Positions 45,437 to 53,974 of a stretch of DNA of 64,000 bases are shown here, one piece after another. Where the stretch lies: assembly GCF_947496485.1 (NCBI RefSeq), contig NZ_CANMCZ010000001.1:1421596-1485595 (forward strand), given 5' to 3'. Every line of letters starts with the position of its first letter. Within the stretch, counting starts at the first letter, position 1. A program made the translations under genes and the position numbers. The notes below the pieces were generated by a model. That model was not told the origin of the DNA, did no database searches, and saw only the letters and a program-made list of their open reading frames with translations. The stretch comes from an uncultured Winogradskyella sp. (GTDB lineage Bacteria > Bacteroidota > Bacteroidia > Flavobacteriales > Flavobacteriaceae).

Positions 45437-46000
45437 TTACTTTAATAATCTATCAACCACCTTCGGAAAATGTTCCATCTCTAACAAATGAATCTTCCCA
45501 GCGACATCTTCGGCAGAATCCGATGGTAAAACATCACATTTGGTCTGAAAAATAATAGCTCCTTCATCATAATTCTCATTCACATAATGGATTGTAATCC
45601 CAGTTTCAGTTTCTTTATTTGCAACTACAGCTTCATGAACATGCATACCATACATACCTTTTCCACCATATTTCGGTAATAAAGCGGGATGAATGTTTAT
45701 AACTTTGTTTTCAAATTCTTTTAGTATAAACTCAGGAAATTTCCAAAGAAAACCTGCTAGTACAATTAGGTCTGGTCGAGAAGCTTTTAAAATATTTAAA
45801 ACGTCTTCAGATTTTGAAAAAGCGATTCTATTAAAAGATAAGGCGCTAATATTCAGTTTTTTACAACGATCCAATACTTTGGCATGAGGATTGTTAGTTA
45901 ATACCTGAATAACAGACGCATTATCGCTGTTGTGAAAAAACTTTATCAAATTTTCAGCATTACTCCCACTTCCGGACGCAAAAATTACCACACGTTTCAT
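45437..46000 (-). CDS. purN: Phosphoribosylglycinamide formyltransferase
   Basis: 187 residues, the family length. It transfers the formyl group of 10-formyl-tetrahydrofolate to GAR in purine synthesis. The GAR-binding N-terminus is VVIFASGSGSNAENLIKFF. The catalytic motifs are VINIHPALLPKYGGKGMYG (Asn, His) and TGITIHYVNENYDEGAIIFQ with the catalytic Asp. First gene of a probable purN-hypothetical-rnhA unit. Confidence 0.95.
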   Translation of the reverse strand: MKRVVIFASGSGSNAENLIKFFHNSDNASVIQVLTNNPHAKVLDRCKKLNISALSFNRIAFSKSEDVLNILKASRPDLIVLAGFLWKFPEFILKEFENKVINIHPALLPKYGGKGMYGMHVHEAVVANKETETGITIHYVNENYDEGAIIFQTKCDVLPSDSAEDVAGKIHLLEMEHFPKVVDRLLK

Positions 46001-46142
46001 TTACAAGCTATCAATGTTATATTATTCAAACAAAAAAAAGAATAATAATTAACAATTAGGGCAAAACCAAAAGACTTATATTTATTTTAGTAAATTAAAA
46101 GCACATTTTATCGGTAAAGGTGATTATTAAAATAAAGTTTTT

Positions 46143-46150
46143 TATTTTTG
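46143..46150 (+). promoter_or_regulatory. Candidate -7 box for acpP
   Basis: TATTTTTG fits TAnnTTTG, 31 bases upstream of the acpP ATG. The -33 element is not clear. Confidence 0.45.
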
Positions 46151-46181
46151 CCATCTAATTAAAACTTAAAATTAAAAAATT

Positions 46182-46415
46182 ATGTCAGACATTGCATCAC
46201 GAGTAAAAGCGATTATCGTAGATAAATTAGGTGTTGATGAAAACGAAGTTGTAACTGAAGCGAGCTTCACTAACGATTTAGGAGCGGATTCATTAGATAC
46301 TGTTGAATTAATAATGGAATTTGAAAAGGAATTTGATATTCAAATCCCAGACGATCAAGCTGAGAACATTGCAACAGTTGGTCAAGCTATTTCTTACATA
46401 GAAGAAGCAAAATAA
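46182..46415 (+). CDS. acpP: Acyl carrier protein
   Basis: 77 residues. It carries growing acyl chains on a phosphopantetheine arm during type II fatty acid synthesis. The modified Ser is in [19 protein letters not shown]. The acidic helices are typical. It is directly followed by fabF (13 bases), the standard bacterial pairing. Confidence 0.97.
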   Translation: MSDIASRVKAIIVDKLGVDENEVVTEASFTNDLGADSLDTVELIMEFEKEFDIQIPDDQAENIATVGQAISYIEEAK

Positions 46416-46428
46416 TAACTTCACTTTT

Positions 46429-47679
46429 ATGGAATTAAAGCGAGTCGTAGTTACTGGTTTAGGTGCACTTACGCCAATAGGCAATACCAAAGATGAATAT
46501 TGGAATGCGCTTATTAATGGCAAAAGTGGTGCCGCACCAATTACACATTTTGATGCTGAAAAGTTCAAGACGCAGTTCGCTTGTGAAATAAAAAACTTTG
46601 AAGTCACTGACTTTATTGATAAAAAGTTGGCGCGACAAATGGATAAGTTTTCACAGTATGCAATGGTTGCTTCGGATGAAGCAATTGCAGACTCAAAACT
46701 AGATCTAAATGCTATAAACAAATTAAGAGTTGGAGTAATTTGGGGAGCAGGTATTGGTGGTTTAGAAACATTTCAAGAAGAAGTGTTAAACTATGCTGCT
46801 GGTGACGGAACACCTCGATTTAATCCGAGATTCATTCCAAAAATGATTGCTGATATAGCACCAGGAAACATATCTATAAAATATGGTTTCATGGGTCCTA
46901 ACTATACCACAGTTTCTGCTTGTGCATCCTCTGCAAATTCAATGATCGATGCTCTAAACACTATTCGTTTAGGCACTTGTGATGTTGTAATCACTGGCGG
47001 AAGTGAAGCTGCGGTTACTATTGCAGGTATGGGAGGATTTAATGCTATGCATGCAATGAGTACTCGAAATGATGATCCAAAAACTGCTTCCAGACCTTTT
47101 GATGCCACCAGAGATGGTTTTGTATTAGGAGAAGGAGCAGGAGCGATTGTTTTAGAAGAGTATGAGCATGCCAAAGCAAGAGGAGCTAAAATCTACGCAG
47201 AAGTTGTAGGTGGAGGTTTGTCTTCTGACGCTTATCATATGACGGCACCACATCCAGAAGGTATAGGTGTCATTGCGGTAATGAAAAATTGTTTAGAAAA
47301 TGCTGGTTTAAATCCTGAAGATGTAGATCATATTAATACACACGGTACATCGACACCATTAGGTGATGTTGCTGAGTTAAAAGCTATATCAGAAGTATTT
47401 GGCAGTCATGCTAAAAACATAAACATTAATTCAACAAAATCTATGACAGGTCACTTGTTGGGTGCTGCTGGAGCTATTGAGGCTATTGCTTCAATTTTGG
47501 CCATGGAGCATGGTATTGTACCTCCAACAATAAACCACCAAACGGTTGATGAAAACATAGACCCAGAATTAAATTTAACACTCAATAAAGCTCAGAAACG
47601 AGATATTAAAGTCGCAATGAGTAATACATTTGGATTTGGCGGTCACAACGCTTGTGTATTATTTAAAAAATTAGATTAA
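46429..47679 (+). CDS. fabF: 3-oxoacyl-[acyl-carrier-protein] synthase II
   Basis: 416 residues. Condenses malonyl-ACP with acyl-ACP to elongate fatty acids. The catalytic Cys-His-His triad is visible: TTVSACASSANSMIDALN (Cys), HINTHGTSTPLGDVAEL (first His) and STKSMTGHLLGAAGAIEA (second His). It starts MELKRVVVTGLGALTPIGN, the family N-terminus. It lies between acpP and rnc in one transcription direction. Confidence 0.97.
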   Translation: MELKRVVVTGLGALTPIGNTKDEYWNALINGKSGAAPITHFDAEKFKTQFACEIKNFEVTDFIDKKLARQMDKFSQYAMVASDEAIADSKLDLNAINKLRVGVIWGAGIGGLETFQEEVLNYAAGDGTPRFNPRFIPKMIADIAPGNISIKYGFMGPNYTTVSACASSANSMIDALNTIRLGTCDVVITGGSEAAVTIAGMGGFNAMHAMSTRNDDPKTASRPFDATRDGFVLGEGAGAIVLEEYEHAKARGAKIYAEVVGGGLSSDAYHMTAPHPEGIGVIAVMKNCLENAGLNPEDVDHINTHGTSTPLGDVAELKAISEVFGSHAKNININSTKSMTGHLLGAAGAIEAIASILAMEHGIVPPTINHQTVDENIDPELNLTLNKAQKRDIKVAMSNTFGFGGHNACVLFKKLD

Positions 47680-47686
47680 ATCCCGA

Positions 47687-48430
47687 ATGAGCATCATTCG
47701 TAACATATTGAAAAATTCCCGTTCTGAAGAAGACGGGAATTTTTTTTTAAAACTGAAAGTTATCCTTGGGTTTAAGCCAAAATCAAAACCTCTTTACTTA
47801 AAGGCATTTACCCATCGTTCTATGAACATCAGGGACAAAAAAGGGAATGCCATTAATTACGAACGTTTAGAATTTGTAGGCGACGCTATGCTAAGCTCAG
47901 TTATTGCTGCATATTTATTTGAAAAAGTGCCGCATGGTGATGAAGGCTATCTTACTAAAATGCGCTCTAAAGTAGTAAGCAGAGAGCATCTTAATGAGTT
48001 AGGAAAAGATTTGAGTCTTATTGATTTGGTTCAGAGCAGAATTCCTAAATCAAATTTTGGAAGTAATATTCATGGTAACCTTTTTGAAGCTCTAGTTGGT
48101 GCTATTTATTTAGATAAAGGCTATAAAACTTGTGAAAAATTTATTTATAGACGTGTTATTAATCCTTATGTTGATATAGAAACCTTAGAAGGTAAAGTAA
48201 TTAGCTATAAAAGTTTGCTCATAGAGTGGTGTCAGAAAGAAAAGAATACATTTGATTATGAAGTCTATGAAGACACAGGTAAAGATGAACTAAAACACTT
48301 TTCGGTTAAACTCAGTATTAATGAAAAAGTAGTATCTAAAGCAAGAGCAACTTCAAAAAAGAAAGCCGAGGAAAAAGCTTCTAAACGTGCATTTTTTGCC
48401 TTTCAGAATCAAATCACCAAGCTTATTTAA
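47687..48430 (+). CDS. rnc: Ribonuclease III
   Basis: 247 residues. An endonuclease cutting double-stranded RNA in rRNA and mRNA processing. The catalytic signature is NYERLEFVGDAMLSSVIAAY, with the second acidic region FEALVGAIYLDKG. The C-terminal dsRNA-binding domain has LKHFSVKLSINEKVVSKARA and KKKAEEKASKRAFFAF. Codons 9-21 include a perfect terminator-like hairpin with nine Ts (47711-47748). The gene is seven bases after the fabF stop. Confidence 0.95.
   Translation: MSIIRNILKNSRSEEDGNFFLKLKVILGFKPKSKPLYLKAFTHRSMNIRDKKGNAINYERLEFVGDAMLSSVIAAYLFEKVPHGDEGYLTKMRSKVVSREHLNELGKDLSLIDLVQSRIPKSNFGSNIHGNLFEALVGAIYLDKGYKTCEKFIYRRVINPYVDIETLEGKVISYKSLLIEWCQKEKNTFDYEVYEDTGKDELKHFSVKLSINEKVVSKARATSKKKAEEKASKRAFFAFQNQITKLI
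47711..47748 (+). promoter_or_regulatory. Terminator-like hairpin inside the 5' end of rnc
   Basis: AAAAATTCCCGT / ACGGGAATTTTT forms a perfect 12-bp stem with a ten-base loop and a run of nine Ts (47740-47748). It looks like a fabF terminator but lies within the first 21 codons of rnc. It could attenuate rnc or be a substrate for RNase III itself. Confidence 0.6.
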
Positions 48431-48552
48431 CCTGTCTTTACTAATTCTGTTCCACGATAACGTTTTCGTAAATTTTAAGGGTTAAGATTAACCAAATCTT
48501 AATAAAACTAAGCTTTTATTATACTATATTTACCATTCAAAGTTGTAATTAT

Positions 48553-49032
48553 ATGGCTTTACACAAACTTCAGGTTGATGATTTTTATGACGATACCTAC
48601 AAACTCATTGCGATTCATTGTGGGCTAGAAGATTATCGTTTGGCCTATTTACTTAATAAGAATTTAGACTTAAACCTAAAGCGTAAAGTAGAAGATTTAG
48701 ATTTTAAATATTTAAAATCATCTTACAGCATTTTTGAATGGGAAAACGAATTGGAATATGTGAGATGGAATCTAATATCTAATGTTTGTAAAAAAGAAGA
48801 AGATGGTTTGTACAGCACAGGAACTTTATTTGAAACTAATCATAAAGTGCTTAAAACGTTCAACTTAATTTCAGAGTATAAAAATGTTGATTATTTCATT
48901 AAGATTTCTGATGAAATTAAGAATGTTAGTGAGCGATTAATTTTGAACAAACTACATTCTATTCCTCAAATTATTACTAGTTACACGGTAGATCCGTTAA
49001 AAATAAAATCGAAAGATCATTTAATTTTCTAA
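48553..49032 (+). CDS. IPExxxVDY family protein
   Basis: 159 residues, with no signal or membrane segment. Residues near the C-terminus (SIPQIITSYTVDPLKIKSKD) are this protein's variant of the motif for which the family is named, with Gln and Pro in place of Glu and Tyr. The N-terminus (KLQVDDFYDDTYKLIAIHCG) and the aromatic-rich middle are typical. The function is unknown. Its stop is four bases before pyk, an arrangement I recall from many Bacteroidota, which suggests a role connected with pyk expression or central metabolism. Confidence 0.8.
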   Translation: MALHKLQVDDFYDDTYKLIAIHCGLEDYRLAYLLNKNLDLNLKRKVEDLDFKYLKSSYSIFEWENELEYVRWNLISNVCKKEEDGLYSTGTLFETNHKVLKTFNLISEYKNVDYFIKISDEIKNVSERLILNKLHSIPQIITSYTVDPLKIKSKDHLIF

Positions 49033-49036
49033 TTTG

Positions 49037-50476
49037 ATGTCAAATAAAAAAACAAAAATAGTAGCCACTTTAGGCCCAGCAACAAGCACAAAAGAAGTGT
49101 TAAAAGCGATGTTAGATGAAGGAGCCAATGTATTTAGAATCAACTTTTCGCATGCGGATTATAAAGACGTTGAAGAGCGTATAAAAATGATTAGAGAACT
49201 CAATGAAGAGTTTGGCTACAATGCTTCTATTTTAGGTGATTTACAAGGCCCTAAATTGCGTGTTGGAATGATGAAAGGAGAGGTAATTGTAAACGAGGGA
49301 GATGAAATTATTTTCGCTACTGGTAAACGTTTTGAAGGCACAAAAGAGCGCGTTTACATGACCTATGATAATTTTCCGCAAGACGCTAAACCAGGAGAGC
49401 GTATTTTGTTAGATGATGGAAAATTAATTTTTGAAGTCGTTTCTACAGACAAGAAAACGGAAGTAAAAGCAAAGGTAATACAAGGAGGACCTTTAAAGTC
49501 TAAGAAAGGAGTCAACTTACCTAATACAAATATTTCGCAACCAGCATTAACCGAAAAAGATATTGAAGATGCCATTTTTGCCATAGGACAAAAAGTAGAT
49601 TGGATAGCTTTGTCTTTTGTAAGACATGCAGAAGATTTAATGCAATTGGAAAATTTAATTAATGAGCACAGTGATCATAAAATTCCTATCATAGCCAAGA
49701 TAGAAAAACCTGAAGCCGTAGAGAATATTGATAAAATTGTTGCCTATTGTGATGGGTTAATGGTAGCTCGTGGTGATTTAGGTGTTGAAATACCAGCAGA
49801 AGAAGTGCCATTAATACAAAAGCAATTAGTATTAAGGGCCAAACGCGCAAGAATACCTGTAATTATAGCAACCCAAATGATGGAAACTATGATTACCAGT
49901 CTCACACCTACACGTGCTGAGGTAAATGATGTGGCAAATTCTGTTATGGATGGTGCAGATGCTGTAATGTTATCTGGCGAAACCTCAGTGGGGCAATATC
50001 CTGTGCAAGTTATTAGACAAATGGCAAATATTATTCGCAGTGTAGAGGAATCACCATTAATTGAAGTACCACAATCTCCGCCTCATATTCGTACTAAAAG
50101 ATATATTACAAAAGCGATTTGTTACCATGCAGCAAACATGGCAAACGAAATTAATGCTAAAGCTATTTCTACATTAACTAATAGTGGTTATACAGCATTT
50201 CAGATCTCAGCATGGAGACCTTCAGCACATATTTTAGTATTTACGTCTAATAGGCTAATTTTAACACAACTAAGCTTACTTTGGGGTGTTACTGCTTTTT
50301 ACTATGATAGGTTTGTAAGTACTGATGAAACGATTGAAGATGTGAATGCCATTGCATGTAAAAAAGGTTATTTAGAAGTAGGCGATATGCTTATTAGTTT
50401 AGCAGCAATGCCGATACAGGATAAAGGTATGGTAAATACATTGCGAGTTACTGAAATTGAGAGTTGTAGCTTCTAA
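49037..50476 (+). CDS. pyk: Pyruvate kinase
   Basis: 479 residues from the ATG at 49037. It transfers phosphate from phosphoenolpyruvate to ADP. Family motifs: TKIVATLGPATSTKEVLKAM, FRINFSHADYKDV, LGDLQGPKLRVGMM, IPIIAKIEKPEAVENIDKIV (with the catalytic Lys), GLMVARGDLGVEIPAEEVPL and DGADAVMLSGETSVGQYPVQ. The C-terminal domain is the allosteric region. It is co-directional with the IPExxxVDY gene and converges with the dioxygenase-like gene. Confidence 0.97.
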   Translation: MSNKKTKIVATLGPATSTKEVLKAMLDEGANVFRINFSHADYKDVEERIKMIRELNEEFGYNASILGDLQGPKLRVGMMKGEVIVNEGDEIIFATGKRFEGTKERVYMTYDNFPQDAKPGERILLDDGKLIFEVVSTDKKTEVKAKVIQGGPLKSKKGVNLPNTNISQPALTEKDIEDAIFAIGQKVDWIALSFVRHAEDLMQLENLINEHSDHKIPIIAKIEKPEAVENIDKIVAYCDGLMVARGDLGVEIPAEEVPLIQKQLVLRAKRARIPVIIATQMMETMITSLTPTRAEVNDVANSVMDGADAVMLSGETSVGQYPVQVIRQMANIIRSVEESPLIEVPQSPPHIRTKRYITKAICYHAANMANEINAKAISTLTNSGYTAFQISAWRPSAHILVFTSNRLILTQLSLLWGVTAFYYDRFVSTDETIEDVNAIACKKGYLEVGDMLISLAAMPIQDKGMVNTLRVTEIESCSF

Positions 50477-50491
50477 GAATATATAACGACT

Positions 50492-51697
50492 TTATTCCTG
50501 TTTTAATTTTGATAGTTTGAAATACTTATTAGAAGTTTTATCTAGTCGTTCAGTTATTTTTTTGAAATTTTTCTGATTTGGTTTAAGATTAATGTATTTA
50601 TCAATAACGTTACTTCTTTTATAAATAATAATTGTGTTTTCTACATTTTGATTTATCTTGTTTAAATGTACTTCTGAATCCTTATCTGAAAATGAAGGTA
50701 TAAAAGTCAAAGCAGTTTTCACTAAATTAAGATTAGTACCAATTCTCTCTAATTCTTTCATTCTTCTGGTTTTATCATAATTAGTTTCATTACCATAAAC
50801 AAAGTAAACCTTTAAATATTCATCTCTTTTAATACTTTCTTTATCTAAAAAAACCAACCATTTTTTGATTTCGTCCCAATTAGGATTATTACCTACAAAG
50901 TATAGAATACCATGAAACCAACCATATTTACAAATAGGACATGTTTTTGAACCTTTGTCTTCACCATAAGCATGAAATGGTGTAAAGGAAATAATATCTT
51001 CTCCAATATTTTTTCCTGAATTAAGTAGGTTAGTATTTTGCTTAGGATAATCTCGAATATTTAAACCTAAGACAATATCTCGTTCCCCAACCCACAGATT
51101 ATCTTTCTGAACAAAACGAATAACACCACTTCCTCCACGATTCTTCATTTTTATTCTTTTCTTGGTAGTTAAAAGTGGGTCGTTATCAAACACAAAATCA
51201 TCAATATAATATGGTTTTTTTACAAGCTTGTCTTTGATGGTTATATGCACATGTGCGGCTTCAGTTCTACTTGGATAAGTACCTGGTTTTATTGTATAAA
51301 TGGAATAATTACCATGTTTATTTGTTTTTAGCCAACCCCTAATGTAACCATGAGTTTGACCTAACTTATTTTTTGGCATATTTCTTTCTTCGCTTTCTTT
51401 TGTAGCATAAACACCATTCGTGTTAGTCTGGTAATAATAAAGAATTACATTTGGCGCTGGTGTTTTTCCGTCTCTTTGATAAACTGTTCCCGTAAGTAGA
51501 ATTTTCTGTCCATCTTGTTTAAATGCAGGACTTGTATCTTTCGATGACAATTTTTTAGGCATTTTGTAATTAAATGGTGGGGATTGATCAAAATCCTCGC
51601 TTAATTTATTTCTTTGCACTAAGTTGGTTTGCCCATTACAACTAATTAACTGCATACATATTAAGCATAGAAAACCTCTTTTTAAAACTCGTAACAT
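50492..51697 (-). CDS. Lipoprotein with intradiol-dioxygenase-like and thioredoxin-like domains
   Basis: 401 residues from the ATG at 51697; a TTG nine codons earlier is possible. The lipobox is CMQLISCNGQ. Residues about 45-190 resemble an intradiol ring-cleavage dioxygenase beta-sandwich: LTGTVYQRDGKTPAPNVILY, GWLKTNKHGNYSIYTIKPGT and the His-x-His iron motif in TEAAHVHITI. The remaining 190 residues are a thioredoxin-like region with SKTCPICKYGWFHGILYFVG, a CxxC pair, followed by LKVYFVYGNETNYD. A periplasmic or outer-membrane lipoprotein combining an iron-binding sandwich with a redox fold would be unusual. Catalysis is not established because the Tyr ligands cannot be fixed by eye. Last gene of a four-gene cluster. 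Confidence 0.72.
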   Translation of the reverse strand: MLRVLKRGFLCLICMQLISCNGQTNLVQRNKLSEDFDQSPPFNYKMPKKLSSKDTSPAFKQDGQKILLTGTVYQRDGKTPAPNVILYYYQTNTNGVYATKESEERNMPKNKLGQTHGYIRGWLKTNKHGNYSIYTIKPGTYPSRTEAAHVHITIKDKLVKKPYYIDDFVFDNDPLLTTKKRIKMKNRGGSGVIRFVQKDNLWVGERDIVLGLNIRDYPKQNTNLLNSGKNIGEDIISFTPFHAYGEDKGSKTCPICKYGWFHGILYFVGNNPNWDEIKKWLVFLDKESIKRDEYLKVYFVYGNETNYDKTRRMKELERIGTNLNLVKTALTFIPSFSDKDSEVHLNKINQNVENTIIIYKRSNVIDKYINLKPNQKNFKKITERLDKTSNKYFKLSKLKQE

Positions 51698-51785
51698 TTT
51701 GATAGTTTTCAATAAATGTAGCAATTTGTAAAATGGATTATTCTATATTTTACAGGGAATTACCCAAGTGGAGTTAAAAATAGAT

Positions 51786-52583
51786 TCAGTGGAGTAGTTG
51801 ATGCCAATTATCTCTGTAATGTCTACTTAAACGAATAACTTCATCGTTTTGAAGTAGTGCTTCATAATCACCATTATTTCTTGATTTTAGTTCTTTTATG
51901 AATGTAGAATTTATGATAAAAGAACGATGAACTCTTAAAAAAATACTTGGATCAAGTTTGTTTCCAAATTCCTTTAAGCTTTTGCTGTCTAAAATTTTTT
52001 TATCATTTGTGTGAACAACCGAATACGGTTTCTCGGTTGAAATTAATTGAATAGAAGAAGTTAGAACAGTAATAATTTTTGAGCCTATTTTGAATTTTAT
52101 TTTTTCTGAATAAGGAGTAGCTTCTTCAGTTGTTTTACGTAATGAAATATAAACAAAAGGAAAAATCACATACCATAATAAAGCAATATAAAATTGATTT
52201 GATAAAGCAGAATTAAAAATATTTGAAAAACGATGTGCTGGAGTAAATATCAAAGAACTAACAAAGACAAATAAAAAGGTAAATAAAACTAAATGTAGAA
52301 AACTAAAAGTTATTCCAATTCCTAAATTATAGACTAGTCTCCTATATTCTCTATTAGGATTAATAATTTTTATTAACCTATTTATAAAAACGGTTAAAGG
52401 AATGAAAAACGTCCAAAACGTATTATAAAGAAATGACTCTGACAAATAAAAGCCCGTTCCTTGTATTCTGCTGTATATGTAATCTTGAAGTATTGCCAAT
52501 ACAAAAACAAAAACCACAATGATTAAATACGAGGGTATTTTACCATTTTCCAGTATTTTTTTTATGTAAAATAATTTTTTCAA
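51786..52583 (-). CDS. LytTR-type transcriptional regulator with four membrane helices
   Basis: 265 residues. About four membrane helices in the first 150 residues (LIIVVFVFVLAILQDYIYS, YNTFWTFFIPLTVFI, FLHLVLFTFLFVFVSSLIF, FYIALLWYVIFPFVYISLR). The last 100 residues are a LytTR DNA-binding domain (SKSLKEFGNKLDPSIFLRVH, RSFIINSTFIKELKSR, VIRLSRHYRDNW). No receiver domain is present, so the membrane part probably senses something. The start is TTG at 52583; no better codon is seen. It is 11 bases after the stop of the L7/L12-like gene. Target promoters are not visible. Confidence 0.82.
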   Translation of the reverse strand: MKKLFYIKKILENGKIPSYLIIVVFVFVLAILQDYIYSRIQGTGFYLSESFLYNTFWTFFIPLTVFINRLIKIINPNREYRRLVYNLGIGITFSFLHLVLFTFLFVFVSSLIFTPAHRFSNIFNSALSNQFYIALLWYVIFPFVYISLRKTTEEATPYSEKIKFKIGSKIITVLTSSIQLISTEKPYSVVHTNDKKILDSKSLKEFGNKLDPSIFLRVHRSFIINSTFIKELKSRNNGDYEALLQNDEVIRLSRHYRDNWHQLLH

Positions 52584-52594
52584 TGTTTTTTAGA

Positions 52595-52942
52595 TTACTT
52601 GGTATTATACATATAAACCAGAATAACAATGCAAAGCAGCAAAAATATGATTACGTAATTCTTATAATTAGAGTTATTACTTTTTATAATATGGCTTCCT
52701 CTTTTTGAGCGCTGCTTTATGGGTTTATTATAAGCTTTTAAGATTTTCGTTTCTGGTATATAATCTTTTCCATCATAAAAATTAGGATTTTCAATCAAAT
52801 TATCTATAACATCTTTACATTCTTTAAGTCCCATATTGGTTTTATCCTTAACCAGCTTTATGGCACTAAGGCTTTTTCCACTATTGATTAAATGAAGTAA
52901 TTCGTATTTGTTTAGCTCAATATTATTAATTCTAATTATCAT
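52595..52942 (-). CDS. Small membrane protein with ribosomal L7/L12 C-terminal-like motif
   Basis: 115 residues. Residues about 15-50 (LSAIKLVKDKTNMGLKECKD then VIDNLIENP) match the L7/L12 C-terminal domain pattern of lysine-rich helices in which glutamate contacts elongation factors. A basic stretch (KQRSKRG) precedes one membrane helix near the C-terminus (NYVIIFLLLCIVILVYMYN). A membrane-tethered L7/L12-like module has been noted in bacterial small proteins but its function is unknown to me. The start overlaps the stop of the lipoprotein gene by four bases. Confidence 0.65.
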   Translation of the reverse strand: MIIRINNIELNKYELLHLINSGKSLSAIKLVKDKTNMGLKECKDVIDNLIENPNFYDGKDYIPETKILKAYNKPIKQRSKRGSHIIKSNNSNYKNYVIIFLLLCIVILVYMYNTK

Positions 52943-53928
52943 TGATTTAAAAAGGTATTAAAATCTATCTGATAAATTCTGCTAGTACCATTATCATATT
53001 TATTAATCTCTGAGAATAATTCTTCCGCACTAGAAAAACCACCTTCTTTTAATTCAACACTACTTCTTCGGCTGGTAAAATAAAGTATATTATTATTTAC
53101 AAAAGGGCAGAAGTCTGTTTGTTTGGAGTTAATCTTTTCACCTAAATTTTCAGCTGTAGCCCATTCTCCATTTATATTTCTACTGATATATAAATCACCA
53201 GCTCCAATACCGTCTGTGCGTTGCCAACCACCAAAAATGATATAAGATTCGTCAGGAGCAATAAACGCATTAAATTCGGCCCCTTTTGTATTTACTCCTT
53301 CGCCTAAAAGTTTTGGTTCAGAATACCTGTTGTTTTCCCATTTACTCATAAAAATATCGTCAGCTGATTCTAATTCCTTTTTTATGGTGGTATAGTATAA
53401 GTTTTTATTACTAGCTACTGCTGGATAAAACTCATCAGCTATTGTATTTATAGGTGCACCAATATTTTTTGGTTCAGACCATTTAGCCATTTTGGTTTCG
53501 CGTTCTACATACCAAATATCCATATCCTTTATATTTGTACTATCTGCTGAAATAGGTCTATTTGAAACAAAATAGAGTTTTAAATTATCTGGAGACAAAA
53601 AAGGTTCTAAATCTGTATATCGTCCTGAAAAACTACTTATTTGAGGCTCTTGCCAAACATCATTTTTCTTTTCAATTTTCATGATTACAGAAAGCTCTCT
53701 AGCTGGACTTTGTAAAGAGAAATAAGCTTCATTCTGTTCTGTATTCATCGTAAAATCTCTAACATTAGTAAACCGAGAAAAGATGTGTTCAGCAAAAGGT
53801 TGAACCCCTTCTTTATGTTCCTCGTCTTTTTTAATTTCGTTCAATTCTGTTGTAGTTTCTTCTTTCTCTTTACAAGAATGAATTACAAAAATGAAAAAGA
53901 CGAAGAGTAATAAATTTTGAAGTTTCAT
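52939..53928 (-). CDS. PD40-repeat (WD40-like beta-propeller) lipoprotein
   Basis: 329 residues. The N-terminus is a lipoprotein signal (FVFFIFVIHSCKEKEE), so it is likely envelope-anchored. The body is TolB-like PD40 repeats, for example LEPFLSPDNLKLYFVSNRPI, ADEFYPAVASNKNLYYTTIK, GAEFNAFIAPDESYIIFGGW and QTDFCPFVNNNILYFTSRRS. These build a beta-propeller that binds proteins or glycans. Upstream gene of a cluster with the L7/L12-like protein, LytTR regulator and dioxygenase-like lipoprotein; it could be the extracytoplasmic sensor, which is inference. Confidence 0.8.
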   Translation of the reverse strand: MKLQNLLLFVFFIFVIHSCKEKEETTTELNEIKKDEEHKEGVQPFAEHIFSRFTNVRDFTMNTEQNEAYFSLQSPARELSVIMKIEKKNDVWQEPQISSFSGRYTDLEPFLSPDNLKLYFVSNRPISADSTNIKDMDIWYVERETKMAKWSEPKNIGAPINTIADEFYPAVASNKNLYYTTIKKELESADDIFMSKWENNRYSEPKLLGEGVNTKGAEFNAFIAPDESYIIFGGWQRTDGIGAGDLYISRNINGEWATAENLGEKINSKQTDFCPFVNNNILYFTSRRSSVELKEGGFSSAEELFSEINKYDNGTSRIYQIDFNTFLNQ

Positions 53929-53974
53929 TTCTGGGGGTTTTAGTTAGAGTTATAAACTTAAATAAATCAGACCA

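Noticed and set aside
50300-50495. Terminator for pyk
   Set aside because: The 15-base gap between the converging pyk and dioxygenase-like genes holds no clear hairpin with a T tract.
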